DNA from: Chrysomallon squamiferum
Taxonomy: Eukaryota; Mollusca; Gastropoda; Neomphalida; Peltospiridae
Length of the DNA: 47,500 nt
Reading direction: 5' to 3'
NCBI GenBank assembly: GCA_012295275.1
Contig: CM022673.1
Location: 13,115,788 to 13,163,287, forward strand
The position numbers were made by a program, and so were the translations under genes. Under the pieces are notes generated by a model, which did no database searches, was not told the DNA's origin, and was given only the letters and a program-made list of their open reading frames with translations. Positions within the stretch are counted from its first letter, which is position 1. Each line of letters opens with the position of its first letter. Positions 10,529 through 21,479 of the stretch are shown here, piece after piece.

Positions 10529-10990
10529 TTTTTTTTTTTTTTTTTTTTTCTGTAACAGTGATTTTCTTGCAATAAAAGTTTGTTGGAGTGTGTTCAAATT
10601 CTTTTTGTTTAAATGTTGTTTATTTGCATATTTGTATAATTGTTTGTTTGTTTATTTGTTGGTTGGTTTATTTCTTTATGTGTTTCTTTTATTTTTGTTC
10701 AATTTCTTTTTTTTCAGTTAAGTTTTTTAAAGTAAAATGATGGAATTTACTGTAGCTTTAAATAATTTGGAATTCCTTTTATATATTTTTTTTAATTTTT
10801 AAAATTTTAATTTATTTTATTTATTTTTGTACTAGCATTTACTTTTGTTATTATTTAAAAAAATATTTTTATTCATTTATTTTTGTTTGTTTGTTTGTTT
10901 GTATGTCTGCATTATTGTATGTTTGTGTGTTTGTTTATTATTTATTTTTCCCTATTTTCACATATATAAATATTTAGCTGTGTGTAATTT
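10529..10990. repeat. Poly-T (21 nt) and T/TTTA/TTTG-rich low complexity
   Basis: A 21-nt T-run at 10529-10549, then TTTATTTG and (GTTT)n words at 10640-10680 and 10880-10905. Phe/Leu/Cys-rich open frames on plus are artefacts. Confidence 0.85.
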
Positions 10991-11024
10991 CTGGCAACAA
11001 CAAAAAAAAAAACTGCTCAAGTAC

Positions 11025-11235
11025 GCTTGTGATGGTCACAACTTTTCGCACCGCCATAAAGATCACCATCTTCCACAGTGATTAATGGCAGCATAAAGCC
11101 ATCTTAGAAGAATTATTAGCACTTACAATGCAGTCACTAAACAGAACCAACAGGCCTGACCAGTGGTCAGTGGGTCCACTCTCCACTAGAAAAACAGAAT
11201 CTAAGTCATGTTTGGAAGATAACATCTTTCATATG
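11025..11235. promoter_or_regulatory. Putative regulatory island with a 15-bp palindrome
   Basis: A unique island with ACCGCCATAAAGATCACC, CAGTGATTAATGGC and GCATAAAGCC, which resemble Hox/Cdx and paired-type homeodomain words. A perfect odd palindrome, CTGACCAGTGGTCAG, lies at 11156-11170. No open frame of note. Inferred from motif density only. Confidence 0.3.
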
Positions 11236-11399
11236 ACAGTTTTTATTTTCCTCTTGTGATGTTACTGCCGAAACTCACTAGTAAATCAAGTACATGTGGT
11301 GTAGGTTGGGAAATTTTTAATTTCCAGTTCTAGACAGAAATATTCGTATTAAAAAAAAAACCAGCAGTGTTTCTGATAAATTTAGCACCTTTTATCTTG

Positions 11400-11640
11400 A
11401 TAATGAATGCTGGGATTGTAATGTGAAGAGATTAAAGAATAATGGTGGATTGATGGAAGAATGGATATATAGATGGATGGATGAATGAATGGATATATAA
11501 AAAGGTGGATGAATAGATGGGTACAGAGACATGGATGGATGGATGGATGGATGGATGGATGGATGGATGGATATTTAGCTAGTCTGAAGAATGGATAGGT
11601 GGGTGGATGGAGGAAGAAGGAAGACAGATCACTGGTGGAT
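11400..11640. repeat. (GGAT)n tetranucleotide tract
   Basis: Imperfect GGAT/GAAT repeats with a pure (ATGG)10 core at 11532-11572. The His/Pro/Ile-rich minus-strand open frame is its translation. Confidence 0.93.
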
Positions 11641-11859
11641 AAAAATAGCATAAATTGAAATAAAGCAACAACAAACAATGTACAAGATTAAAAAATTTTT
11701 AAAAATAAATATATAAAAAAAAAAAACCCCAAAAATCTCCAAAAAAACTAAATAAAAAATAAATAATAATAATCAAAAAAAAAAAAGAACAGAAAAAAGA
11801 AAAAAGAACTACAGAGTACAAAAACCAATGACACATTCCTGAAATAATTGCTAATATGA

Positions 11860-12235
11860 CAAATCAAGAGACGGAGATAAATACGTTTTATATTCCACGA
11901 GCATGCTGTCATGTAACACGCAGAAAATAAAAATGCAAATATTCTCAAGTCAGATGGAAACCAATATCCACGCACCATCAACTTTGCTGCATGCCGGCAA
12001 TAAAACGTTGCATAATTTGGACAGTTTGTGATGTCTGGATCAGCTGAGAAAAATATTTTCTATTACGTCAGTGACACATTTATGAATATTTCCAAACAGC
12101 AGAATGATAGACTCCTGGTCTGTGATGTGCTGTTTCAATCCCATCATGTCAGCACTGTTTATCAAATCATAATTTGTTGTTAGGAAAATATTATGAGTCA
12201 TTTCACCATACTTCAGTTTGTTTCATGCATGTTGG
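11860..12235. promoter_or_regulatory. Putative regulatory island with CRE-like site
   Basis: A GC-elevated, non-repetitive segment with GCCGGCAATAAAACGTTGC (posterior-Hox-like AATAAAA) and a TTACGTCA cAMP-response-like site near 12063. It also has TTTATGAATATT and GATCAGCTGAG. The minus-strand 77-codon frame at its left edge looks incidental. Confidence 0.3.
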
Positions 12236-12243
12236 TTTCCTAG

Positions 12244-12332
12244 CATTGATCCCTCTAAATAGTATCTGTCGCATTAGTTTAGTTTCTGGTGAGTATTTCA
12301 TGACTGGTGTGTTGTGTGTAACAGAGTCTGTG
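12244..12332 (+). CDS. Candidate 89-nt internal exon
   Basis: The acceptor ATGTTGGTTTCCTAG ends at 12243. Two consensus donors follow: CTG then GTGAGT at 12289, and GTG then GTAAGT at 12333. One frame stays open to the second donor and reads LIPLNSICRISLVSGEYF then MTGVLCVTESV, ending in phase 0. No domain is recognised. The paired strong donors are unusual, but a chance open frame over 29 codons is not rare here. Confidence 0.25.
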
Positions 12333-13430
12333 GTAAGTATTATGTAATAGTGTTTATAATTTCTATACTGTATTACATGTGTTCCAGTTCATGGGAAGGT
12401 CTAAATACAAAATATCTTACTGCTAATTAATAGGAGTAGCAAATAGAGTGGTTGTAAGCTTCTTCTCTGAAAATATTATTACTGGTCAATTTTTTTTTTT
12501 TTTTAAGTGATTGAGGCCCTATAACTATTAATTTTTCAACATTAGAAGAAAATAACAAATACATTTAAAAAATAATCATTTATATAGGAATGTACGAATG
12601 TATGAAAAATGGATGGAGGATGGATGAATGGATGAATGGATATGTTTGCATGTATGTGTATTTGTATATGAATTCTATCTATACTGAAACATGATACTAA
12701 AACATTTATCATACATGGACATATTTAGTAAAACACAGACCTATATTAAAAATACATGCAAAGATATACTAAAATTGTTATAATTCAAGGACACATACGC
12801 TAAAACCATTATGATACACAAACACACGTAGAGAAATATAATACATAATATATATATACATATTCTAAAACTGTTATGATACACACGCTCACACAAACAT
12901 GTTGGCCTTGTAAATGAAGTAAAAGTCCGGTTGATACCATCACAGTATTGACAGATAACATCACAATTGCAGCTAGCTTTTCAACACTGGGCTTTTCTTA
13001 CTGATAACAGAAAACCTGGCTTCACTCCAGTTTATAACTCAAGTATTAGTACAAGTACAGAGTGGTTTTATGTGGTTCAGGCATGCCTTTCATGGGTACT
13101 GTCTATTGTTGCTCTGTTGTCAATGACACATGCCTGTTCCTAAATATAATGCGACTAATCTAGGTAGGCTTTATCAGTTGCGTTCACTGTAAAAAGGATT
13201 ATTTGATATTCAATATTTTAAAAATACATACGTTAATCTGAAGATTGAAGAATATTCCAAGATTTGATACTTACCTACAAAAAAAGAAAAACAACATAAA
13301 TTAAAAATAAATTTAAAATATATTATTCAGTTAGAAGTAAAGAAACATAAATACTATAAATAGATATTAGAAATTTGTAAAAACAAAAATGAATAAAATC
13401 ATATCAAGAACAAGTAAAAAACTGTCATAT
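12333..13430. other. Unannotated AT-rich stretch
   Basis: Contains a T-run at 12489-12504, GGATG words near 12612-12640, and a decayed tandem-like series of AC-rich words (ATACTAAAAC, ACACATACGCTAAAAC, ATTCTAAAACTGTTATGATACAC) at 12690-12890. The 12900-13200 part is more complex but shows no gene signal. Confidence 0.45.
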
Positions 13431-13432
13431 AA

Positions 13433-13476
13433 ATAAATAATAACAATAACAATAATAATATAACAATAATAATAAC

Positions 13477-13533
<57 letters not shown>
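13433..13533. repeat. (AAT)n microsatellite, about 100 bp
   Basis: Imperfect AAT/AAC triplets turning into pure (AAT)n at about 13476-13533. Confidence 0.96.
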
Positions 13534-13535
<2 letters not shown>

Positions 13536-13689
13536 AGTCTACAGGAAAATTAAAGATAAAAAACCACCACCTGTATATACAAACATAATAATTATATACA
13601 ATACATTTAAATTTTTTTTAAATAAAACTGAAATTTAATTCTATAAAATTTAATGAAAACTATCAACAAATGGATTGTTTGAAGGATGG

Positions 13690-13992
13690 ATGAACTAATG
13701 CATAGATGGTTAGACAGAAGGATGGATGAAAGGATGGACATACAGTTACAAACAGTTGGACTGATACACACACGGATGGAAGGATGGACATACAGTTACA
13801 AACAGTTGGACTGATACACACACAGATGGATGGAAGGATGGACATACAGTTACAAACAGTTGGACTGATACACACACGGATGGAAGGATGGACATACAGT
13901 TACAAACAATTGGACTGATACACACACAGATGGATGGAAGGATGGACATACAGTTACAAACAACTGGACTGATACACAGACGGATGGATAAT
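13690..13992. repeat. Minisatellite with alternating 50- and 54-bp units
   Basis: Five near-identical copies begin at GACATACAGTTACAAAC (13737, 13787, 13841, 13891, 13945). Spacings alternate 50, 54, 50, 54 because every second unit carries an extra four-base GATG/ATGG step. The true repeat is therefore a 104-bp dimer. GGATG-rich flanks extend the region to about 14070. It explains the two Cys/Ser/Val-rich minus-strand open frames. Direct repeats without unique spacers rule out a CRISPR array. Confidence 0.95.
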
Positions 13993-14144
13993 GAACTGGA
14001 GGGACAGATTTGTGAGATTATTTGATTGATGGATGGTAAAAATGGCAGACTGAGGAATGGACGGATGGACAGATAAACAAATAAGTCAAATAAACAAGCT
14101 GGCCGGAGCAGAAGAATGTTTCTCAAGTGTAAAAAAAAACTAAA

Positions 14145-14285
14145 CAGTTTTGTTAATCACTGACATGTCTTTTCTCCCTGGCTGGAGAGGAGGTTTTCTT
14201 ATCAGTGAACGGGAGAGAGGGGAATCGGTGTAGTGAATCAAATAAACTCCAGTATCTCGATTCACTCTGACATGGATGAACAACT
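14145..14285. promoter_or_regulatory. Putative regulatory island with inverted repeat
   Basis: A unique GC-elevated segment containing AGTGAATC (14232-14239) and its exact inverse GATTCACT (14259-14266), 19 nt apart, plus TTATCAGTGAACGGGAGAG. A short hairpin or a dyad protein site is possible. No open reading signal. Confidence 0.3.
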
Positions 14286-14289
14286 GTTG

Positions 14290-14855
14290 GCAGAAAAACA
14301 TCTCAAAAATTTGAGAAAAAAAAAAATATATATAGAAAAAAAATTTCCCAAGACTGCAATCACTGATATTTTTCAAAGGTAAATCTTTCCAGTTTGATAG
14401 GATTTGAGCTGAAGTATTTGTAATATCTGAAACAATTTATTCAGTGTTATGTTCCTATGGTGCTAGATTTGACAGGTGTTTGGAGAGTTTTTTAAGCCCC
14501 TTCCTTTGAGATGTTACAGATAAAAGAAAATAAATCTACCCTCACACAAAATCAAAACTTAACCCTTTCTTTCTGGATATACAACAAATTATTAGACATA
14601 TTTTTATTATTATTATTTATTTTTTTTACCAGCACCCCCCCTATTCCCTATATCATGATTTGCAGATATGTGAAGATATTCCTTTGAAGCTAGATCTTTC
14701 ATTATTAGTTGACATTGGAAAGTTACAAGGTATATATATTTTTAAAAAGGTGTAAAATATTTGATTTCTGTATGATGAAGTTATAAACACTGAAGCAGGA
14801 TAAGTGAGAATGAGGTAAGTAAGATGTAAGATCACTAATGGCGATGGTGTTTAAA
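14290..14855. other. Unannotated AT-rich stretch
   Basis: Includes an A/T-rich patch at 14318-14350 and a minus-strand 60-codon frame (14653-14835) without recognisable features. A donor-like GAG then GTAAGT lies at 14814-14821, but no open exon precedes it. Confidence 0.45.
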
Positions 14856-14857
14856 GA

Positions 14858-14880
14858 TTTTTTTTTTTTTTTTTTTTTTT
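14858..14880. repeat. Poly-T tract, 23 nt
   Basis: Uninterrupted T-run. The following 14881-15180 segment is T-rich and (TTTA)-rich without gene signals. Confidence 0.95.
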
Positions 14881-15184
14881 AAACAATTCTTAGGATAAAA
14901 TGTGTTGTTTATTTTGCTGTCATGAACTTTTTGTTTTCTTTCATTCTTCCATCCTCTTCACTATATTTTTTTTATCATTTATTTATTTATTTATTATCTT
15001 AATTTCCTTTTTTTTAAACCAGAACTATCATCTTCAAAAACCCAGTTCACTTTTATCATTTTATATTTAAATGAAACATTAAAAGTGCCAGAAAACATTA
15101 TTTAAAAAAATACTCCACAATTCATTTATTTTTTTTTACATTTTTTTTATTTTTAAAATTAAAACATTCACATTCATAATCCCT

Positions 15185-15560
15185 GTCCACGTTATATTTA
15201 GATCCAACTTTTAAAACTGCCAGGAAACTTTAATAAAAACAAGTCCCTCAATCCTAAACGTGCCAAACAAAACTAATTTAGGAAAATGCATGTCAAAACG
15301 AGTGTAAGTAAATAATGGCCACATTATCGAATTCTGGTTTTCTTCATTTGAAAGCTTTTACTTCTTTTAAATGTGAAAATTGGCTTTCAGAGCAAATGAA
15401 AAAGCACTAACTTTGTCAATCAGTGTTGATAAGACATTTTATGAGAAATTGGTTAAAAAAAATCTGGATTGGAAAGTCAATACTAATGTAAAGAGAATCT
15501 GCAAGTACATGGGTAGAAACACTGTAGACATTGCGACATGAAGACTTTGTGAGTTTTAGT
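15185..15560. promoter_or_regulatory. Unique island, possibly regulatory
   Basis: Moderately complex sequence with GTGCCAAACAAAAC, TAATGGCCACATTATCG and TTTGTCAATCAGTGTTGAT words. A possible 22-nt mini-exon (15279-15304) precedes GTAAGT but has a weak acceptor. I do not call it. Confidence 0.2.
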
Positions 15561-16100
15561 ACCGTGTGTAATAAAAATGTGATAATTGTTTTATATGAAA
15601 TAAAATTTTTAATTTAATATTGATTTTATAAAAAATTTTTTAAACTAATTTTATTTATTATAATCATCATTGGAATCATTATTATTACCATTATCATTAA
15701 TATTGAATAATGATTTAATTTAATCCTGATTATATTTATTTTATTAATATTAATTTCATTTGTTTTATTTAATTTAATTTAATTTTTTATTTATTTTATT
15801 TTATTTTATTTATTTATTTTTTAAGTTTACTTATTATTGTCCATAACTAATTAAGTCTACTTTGAAATAATTTTATTTAAATATTTTTATCTAATATTAT
15901 TTGTAATGTAGTAATTATCATCATCACTTTCTTCTTCTTCTTATATTATCATTATCATTATAATAAATTATTATTATTATTAAAAAAAATCACAAAAATC
16001 ACCAAAAATATACTAATATCCTACACATCACTTTTTATTTTTATTTTTATTATATCACCATATATCCATATATCACTCCAGTAAGCTATAGGAAATGATA
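15561..16100. repeat. AT-rich (TTTA/TTAAT/ATC)n low complexity
   Basis: Successive imperfect TTTAT, TTAAT, ATT and ATC repeats, including pentamer TTTAA words at 15765-15830 and CTT/ATT triplets near 15930-15980. Nothing else is seen. Confidence 0.8.
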
Positions 16101-16629
16101 TGTACACAACAGCTGAAGATCCAAGCACATATATCATGGGTAAGAATCTCAGAAGATGTGTTGGAATGGAGCCCTATCTCAAAATCTAACCCCCTCTGTG
16201 AAATAATCTAAGATTATGTAAGTGTTAGTAATTATCAGTACTGTATATGGTAGACTAAACACTGATGAAGAAAAGATGAAAAGTTTAATAATAAAATGAT
16301 GATGGGCATTCTTGTATAGTAGACATAACATATGTTATATCATGTGAAATATCTCCATTTAATTGCAGCCATATGCAACATATTGTGGGTTTTGAAGATA
16401 ACGATCTTCTTGTAATGGGTTGTGGCTCATTGGTTATGCAAGGCTCATATGCTATGGGTTACAGGATTAATACTTCCCAGATGCCCACTGTGTTATTTCA
16501 GATTCCAACAAGTGCTCCATAAATGGTTTATCTGTAGTTTTAGTAACATAAATACAGACTCAGAAACACATACATACACACAGACAGAAGCATATATCAC
16601 ACCTGATGACATTGCTGTATTAAATCAGT

Positions 16630-16990
16630 ATTAAATTAAATACTGAAAACCATGAGAAAATTAGAAATAAAAGCTATAACAGAACCTGTATACTAAAGAC
16701 CACAAGAAAATCACATACTAATTAAACTGTTATTTTTATACTGAAAGACAAAATGAAATCACAAATAACTATTAGAGTAAGAATTTAAGGATCATAAAGA
16801 AATCACAACAAGGAATTATAGTAGTACTTGTATACTGATTACCACAGGAAAGTCACAAATAAAAAACTGCAATAATAGTTGCATAGAGTGAACCACAAAA
16901 ACATAATTTTTAGAAATCTCGTATTACTGATACATAAAGGAAATCACAAATAAGAATTATAATCAGTATGATTGATCTATACATAACTGT
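16630..16990. repeat. Degenerate minisatellite around ACCACAAGAAAATCACAAATA
   Basis: About six diverged copies of a roughly 55-60 bp unit. The core is like TACTGAAAACCACAAGAAAA then TCACAAATAA, followed by a spacer with TAGTACTTG-like words. Copies sit near 16640, 16695, 16740, 16785, 16845 and 16925. Strongly decayed. Confidence 0.65.
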
Positions 16991-17394
16991 GATTACTACA
17001 AAACAGCAGTTAACTTTTGTACTCCATGTCTGTTTTAATGACATCCTGTCAGAATCCAGTCTCCACTGGAGTTATCTGCTTTCTATCTGAACTCTTCTGA
17101 CAGAAAAGGAATCAAAATGACAAAAGCTACATAATCACACAGCAATACTTCCACCTCATTGCCCCTCACTTTTTTTTATTTTTTTTTTTTTGAGGATGGA
17201 GAATATGTTTTTGTTCTGGTTGTTGTAACACACAATTTCTGTATAGATTTTGTAATGTTATCTTTGATGGATTGATTAAAATAAATAATTAAACAGAAGA
17301 AATCAATGTTAATATTTTAACAATTATTGGAAGATTAATGGCTCTTTTAACACAGAAATTTATAATAACATAGTTGTAATAGTTGTAGCAAAAG

Positions 17395-17465
17395 CAGTAG
17401 TAGTAGCTGTAGTAATATTAGTATTAATATTATTAATTATTTATTATTATTACTGTTATTATTAT

Positions 17466-17500
<35 letters not shown>
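17395..17500. repeat. (TAG)n trinucleotide repeat
   Basis: Imperfect TAG/TTA triplets end in a pure (TAG)11 run at 17467-17500. Confidence 0.95.
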
Positions 17501-17589
17501 CATTTGTTGTTACTACACACAATAACACCCAAATCCCCTTATATACCCAACCAGTACTACACTAATCCCCATACCCATCCAACCACACC

Positions 17590-18060
17590 CTAGTGTCATT
17601 TATATAACACAGCTCTCCATGAATCATTTTTGAAACACCTGAGTTAAGATGGCAGTGATACTGGACAGCTAGCAGATACCTATCAGTTTTATTACACCGT
17701 CACTCATTAACTAAAACTCACATCAAAGGTGACCATTTCTAATTGTGAGGAAACCTTTCAAAGGATCCATTCAATAAAAACAAAAGCATTATTCAGTTTC
17801 TGCATAATCAAACTGCAGTTAATTACAGCTAGAGGCAAAAACATCACTTTGTGTCCAAACATGGGAGGTTATCTCGGCCATCGGTGTTGTAAGATTACTG
17901 TAAATGACCACAAATTGCTGGTAGGAACCAGATAACCTGTGCCATTGACAAGATATCGCATATAACTGTTAACACTTCAAAGGTTTGCGAAATTGCAAAT
18001 GTTTAAACTGTAATTGACAATTTTGTACTTGTTAGTCACAAAGACGGGCTAAATTGAATC
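17590..18060. promoter_or_regulatory. Putative regulatory island (large)
   Basis: Nearly 470 bp of complex sequence between repeats. It has GCAGTTAATTACAGC, GTAATTGACAATT, GAGGTTATCTCGG (GATA-like), CATCAAAGGTGACC and CACTTCAAAGGTTTG words, and several AT-rich homeodomain cores. A 68-codon plus frame (17729-17935) lacks recognisable features. One of the best non-coding candidates here by length and complexity. Confidence 0.35.
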
Positions 18061-18074
18061 TTACTTAATAATGT

Positions 18075-18320
18075 CATTTCCTTTTTTCTTTTCTTTTCTT
18101 TTCTTCTTTGTTTGTTTCTTTATTTTATTTTTTATTAGTTTTTTTGTTTCTTTGCTTCTTTCTTTCTTTATTTTCTTAAAATTTTTATTTATTAATTCTT
18201 TTATTTATTTTCTTTTTTTTTATTATAGTTTTTTTTTTTGTATGTTTGTTTCTTTGCTTCTTTATATTTTTTTTTTTTGTTTGATCATTTACATCTTTTT
18301 TATGTCTAAAGTCTGAAGAT
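18075..18320. repeat. T-rich (TTTC/TTTA/TTTG)n low complexity
   Basis: Long pyrimidine/T-rich stretch. The Phe/Leu/Ser plus-strand frame is an artefact. Confidence 0.85.
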
Positions 18321-18550
18321 CAAAAGACTTTTTGACCCAAATATAATTTTAAATATATGTATTTTGTTTTTAAGACTTTACAATTCATAAGATTATTTTC
18401 TTCTTTTATTTTTAAATTTGGTAAACTAAAAAGTGAAAGTATGTATATAGCATTTTTCTGTTTTTAAATAAATAAATAAAATAAAATGAAATAAAATGAA
18501 ATTTATTTCTGCAAAAATCTTGATGTATTTATTTTTTTTAAATATCCCCA

Positions 18551-18642
18551 AACATCTAAAACTTCACAAATACAAAATCACAAACATCTAAAACTTCACA
18601 AATATAAAATCACAAACATCTAAAACTTAACAAACATAAAAA
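18551..18642. repeat. 32-bp tandem repeat, about 2.9 copies
   Basis: AACATCTAAAACTTCACAAA starts at 18551, 18583 and 18615, an exact 32-bp period, with copies differing at only a few bases. Confidence 0.95.
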
Positions 18643-18688
18643 CAATGAAGATTTTCTTTCTTTCAGTTTTTGTTTTTTTTCTTTTCAG

Positions 18689-18719
18689 ATTCACAGGCAA
18701 TATTACACATCTTCCAGTG
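18689..18719 (+). CDS. Candidate 31-nt exon after a very strong acceptor
   Basis: A 25-nt pyrimidine tract ending CTTTTCAG (18688) precedes ATTCACAGGC. The segment ends at CCAGTG before a fair donor, GTAATG (18720). All three frames are open. The middle frame reads FTGNITHLPV and stays open past the donor (VMPEKQKQI). No family is recognised. T-rich surroundings make chance acceptors common. Confidence 0.15.
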
Positions 18720-18739
18720 GTAATGCCAGAAAAACAAAA

Positions 18740-19650
18740 ACAGATTTTTTTTTTTTGATTTTTTTTAGGTTAAAAAGAATCTTGTCTTCAACTTCCTGTG
18801 CCAAAAACTCTCTTTCATGCCAAGAGGAAATCACTCACAGTGCCAAATCCATGGACCTTGTAAAACACTTGCCATTACATTAGTTAGAAAGAGAAAAAAT
18901 CAAGATGAATTCGGTCAAGCATTTTTCAGTGTCAGATTAATTAAAACATCTCTAGACGTTTAGTTTTAAACAGACTAAATGTTATTTGAGTTGTTGCTTT
19001 TTTCCCCATTAATTTGAAGAAAAGATATTTTGATGAATTTGGTCAATTTAAACCCCCAAAAATGTTTTATACAGATTAAATGTGGGTTTTTTTTTTTTTT
19101 AATGTTAGTTCAGTGAAAAGGAATTTGAAAAATTTAGTCAATTTACTGATTTTTATTTCAACAAAATCTAATTTATCTATTATTATTTCAGTAAAGAACA
19201 TTTTTATTGTACATAATATTTCCATTATTTTCTATTATTCTAATAAAGCCATTTCAGAAAAATGGAGACAAAAATAAAAGTGGTTAAATTTTATCTAAAT
19301 AGAAAGTGAAAATATTATTTCAGTTTAGATGAAGTTATGGAAATCACAAATTTTGACAGCAGAATAAAAATTGTTATTTTTGTTCATTGTTCTTAAAACC
19401 AAAAATATATCTCTAGATACTAGATGTGATTAACCATAAAATGAAAAAAAAAGTGTCTTTGTTTCTGTCAGACTTTCTGTCTGTCTGTCGCTCTTTATCT
19501 GCCTCTTTGTGATAGTTCTCTCACTCTCGGTTTCTCTCTTTCACTTTTTTCTTATCTTGAATGTCTCATTAAATGCTAAAAATCTTTGTGTTGTTTGACA
19601 CTGAAGTGCGTTTCTTATTAACAGAATCTTATATAAATTAATATACAATA
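18740..19650. other. AT-rich stretch with T-runs
   Basis: T-runs at 18746-18767 and 19086-19100. Diverged duplicates of GAATTTGGTCAATTTA-like words occur near 18908, 19035 and 19120, hinting at an old tandem array. No gene signal. Confidence 0.45.
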
Positions 19651-19658
19651 GTTTTGTC

Positions 19659-19729
<71 letters not shown>
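19659..19729. repeat. (CT)35 microsatellite
   Basis: CT dinucleotides with one interruption near 19681. The Arg-Glu minus-strand frame is its translation. Confidence 0.97.
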
Positions 19730-19733
<4 letters not shown>

Positions 19734-19859
19734 TCACAAAAAATAATGTTCTAAAAACAAAGTATGTACAGACATATATATATTTTTCTGTTTTTATTAA
19801 TACGTAAATATCTCAAACACACTGATACAATCTAAATAACTCTGCTCTCAGTAATAACA

Positions 19860-20400
19860 CAATTGGCAGGGATTTAACAAAAAAACGACAGATTTTGGCA
19901 TGAAAACTTCCTTCTGCGACAAACCCCTGTTTGTATTCCACCGCCAGATCATGTTTATGACAATCCTTCAGATTAGACGCTGTAGATATGTATGTGAGAT
20001 AAATAAAATTAGCAGATTCCTGTGTCGTTCACTTAAAAGAGTTAAACATGCACGCGAGTTCTGTAATAGCAACACACACAGCACGGCAACATGCACAGGA
20101 AGGAATTTCTCAATGCCAGGATGAAAACTGATCGTGCACATTCTTTTCATACTCCACAGCCATGTTAAACACAAAAGCATACCTCGTGTGTGTTCACTTG
20201 TAACAATGGAGTTAGCCAGGGTGTCATGCTCTCTCGTATAAAATGCATATCATTGTTGAAATAAAATGATCACTGTAATTAAGATGAAATATCACCTGTA
20301 CGGCTTACTCAAAGGTCAGGGCCTAGATTAATAGAGACGATCTATTTTAATACCTACTGCAAAGCCTACTTCATGGCATACTTCAGGAGTCAAATACTGG
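19860..20400. promoter_or_regulatory. Putative regulatory island with abutting POU- and SOX-like sites
   Basis: A long unique GC-elevated island. ATGCATAT (20243-20250, octamer-like) directly abuts CATTGTT (20251-20257, SOX-like), with TATAAAA just upstream (20238-20244). It also has CTCAAAGGTCAGGG (nuclear-receptor half-site) and ATTAATAGAGACG. Short open frames exist on both strands (19900-20180) without domains. Non-coding regulation is more likely than coding. Confidence 0.35.
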
Positions 20401-20537
20401 AGTTTTTGTAAAAATGACAACATCAGAGAAAAAATTAACTTTTTGATTTTTAATATAATGAAGATATTTATTTATTTATTTATAAAAAAAAAAACATTAT
20501 CATAATTTATTAATCAGGTGTAATTATTTTTTTTAAG

Positions 20538-20574
20538 TGTATACCTTCCCACAAACTGGAGAGTATAATCATTG
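20538..20574 (+). CDS. Weak candidate 37-nt exon
   Basis: The acceptor ATTATTTTTTTTAAG ends at 20537, and the consensus donor GTGAGT starts at 20575. Two frames are open; one reads YTFPQTGEYNH. Too short for a decision. Listed because both splice sites are good. Confidence 0.15.
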
Positions 20575-20579
20575 GTGAG

Positions 20580-21055
20580 TTTCTGGTTGGAATAGGATAT
20601 ATTAAACAAGCATCATTCAGATGTTTTAAACTCTGAGCCACAAGCCTATTCCATTATGTTAGCAGTGACTCAAATTCCTTTTACAACTTCACTCTGACAT
20701 CAATGAGATGGGTGTGTCTGTATATAAAATATATCTTATTATAATACATTTGTTTGCTTGAAATAAATGTTAGGTTTGCTTTTAGGCAAATTATATAATG
20801 GGGTAGGATGGTGTAAATATATATATATATACATATATAATTTTTGAAGAAGAAGAAGAAGAAATCTTTTGTTAAATAACAGACACATTATTTAACTAGC
20901 TATATTTTACTATTGAAAGTGATTAATAAAATCCCATTCCAACCTGAGCTCCTGTTGGACCTCTAACAATAAGGACACCAGATCTTCAAAAACAAATACG
21001 TCTATAATTATATGTACACAGGAAGAAAGAGAAAAATTTACTTAAAGTTTATTAA
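20580..21055. other. Unannotated stretch with small TA and GAA repeats
   Basis: (TA)n at 20816-20831 and (GAA)n at 20846-20861 in otherwise ordinary AT-rich DNA. Nothing else is seen. Confidence 0.5.
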
Positions 21056-21059
21056 GTGG

Positions 21060-21375
21060 CTGCATGACAGGGTGAGCATGAAAACATAAAACTGTAATTA
21101 AACACAACCTCAAAGGCAATCACGAACAATTAACTCATTGTATACGAAACAGCTGTTGCAGTTAGTTCAAATATTTACCACGACACATGCACGTCGCCCC
21201 TTTTATTGTGTGCACACGACAACTACAACAACGGCCACGCTGCCAGTGTCCCACAAGCGTGTATTAACAACAGAGTCGACAGCGATCACTTTCAAAGAAA
21301 TATGAAAATTCAATATTTGCTCGAGTCTCGTGTTTTTCTGTGCAGCCTTTGAGAGACAACACTTGTTAGAAAAAT
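21060..21375. promoter_or_regulatory. CpG-containing unique island
   Basis: Higher-GC sequence with many CpGs for this window (GCACGTCGCCCCTTTTATTG, ACGGCCACGC, GAGTCGACAGCG, GCTCGAGTCTCGTG). TTTTATTG and CACTTTCAAAG are possible Hox and TCF-like words. An 84-codon minus-strand frame covers part of it without a recognisable domain. It could be an enhancer, an unseen promoter or an exon. Confidence 0.3.
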
Positions 21376-21479
21376 GATTGATAAAAAATAATAATAAAGA
21401 AATCTGTTGAAATAATGTACTTGTTGTTGTCAAACAAAAATTAATAAGAGTAAACAAAACAAATGTAAATACACAGAGA

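Noticed and set aside
13737-13992. CRISPR-like array
   Set aside because: Directly abutting tandem units with no unique spacers; a eukaryotic minisatellite.
14800-14821. Donor GAG-GTAAGT on plus
   Set aside because: All frames upstream carry stops within a few codons of any acceptor.
20215-20235. TGTCATGCTCTCTC, faintly like miR-281
   Set aside because: The internal part of the mature sequence is missing and no hairpin partner is seen.
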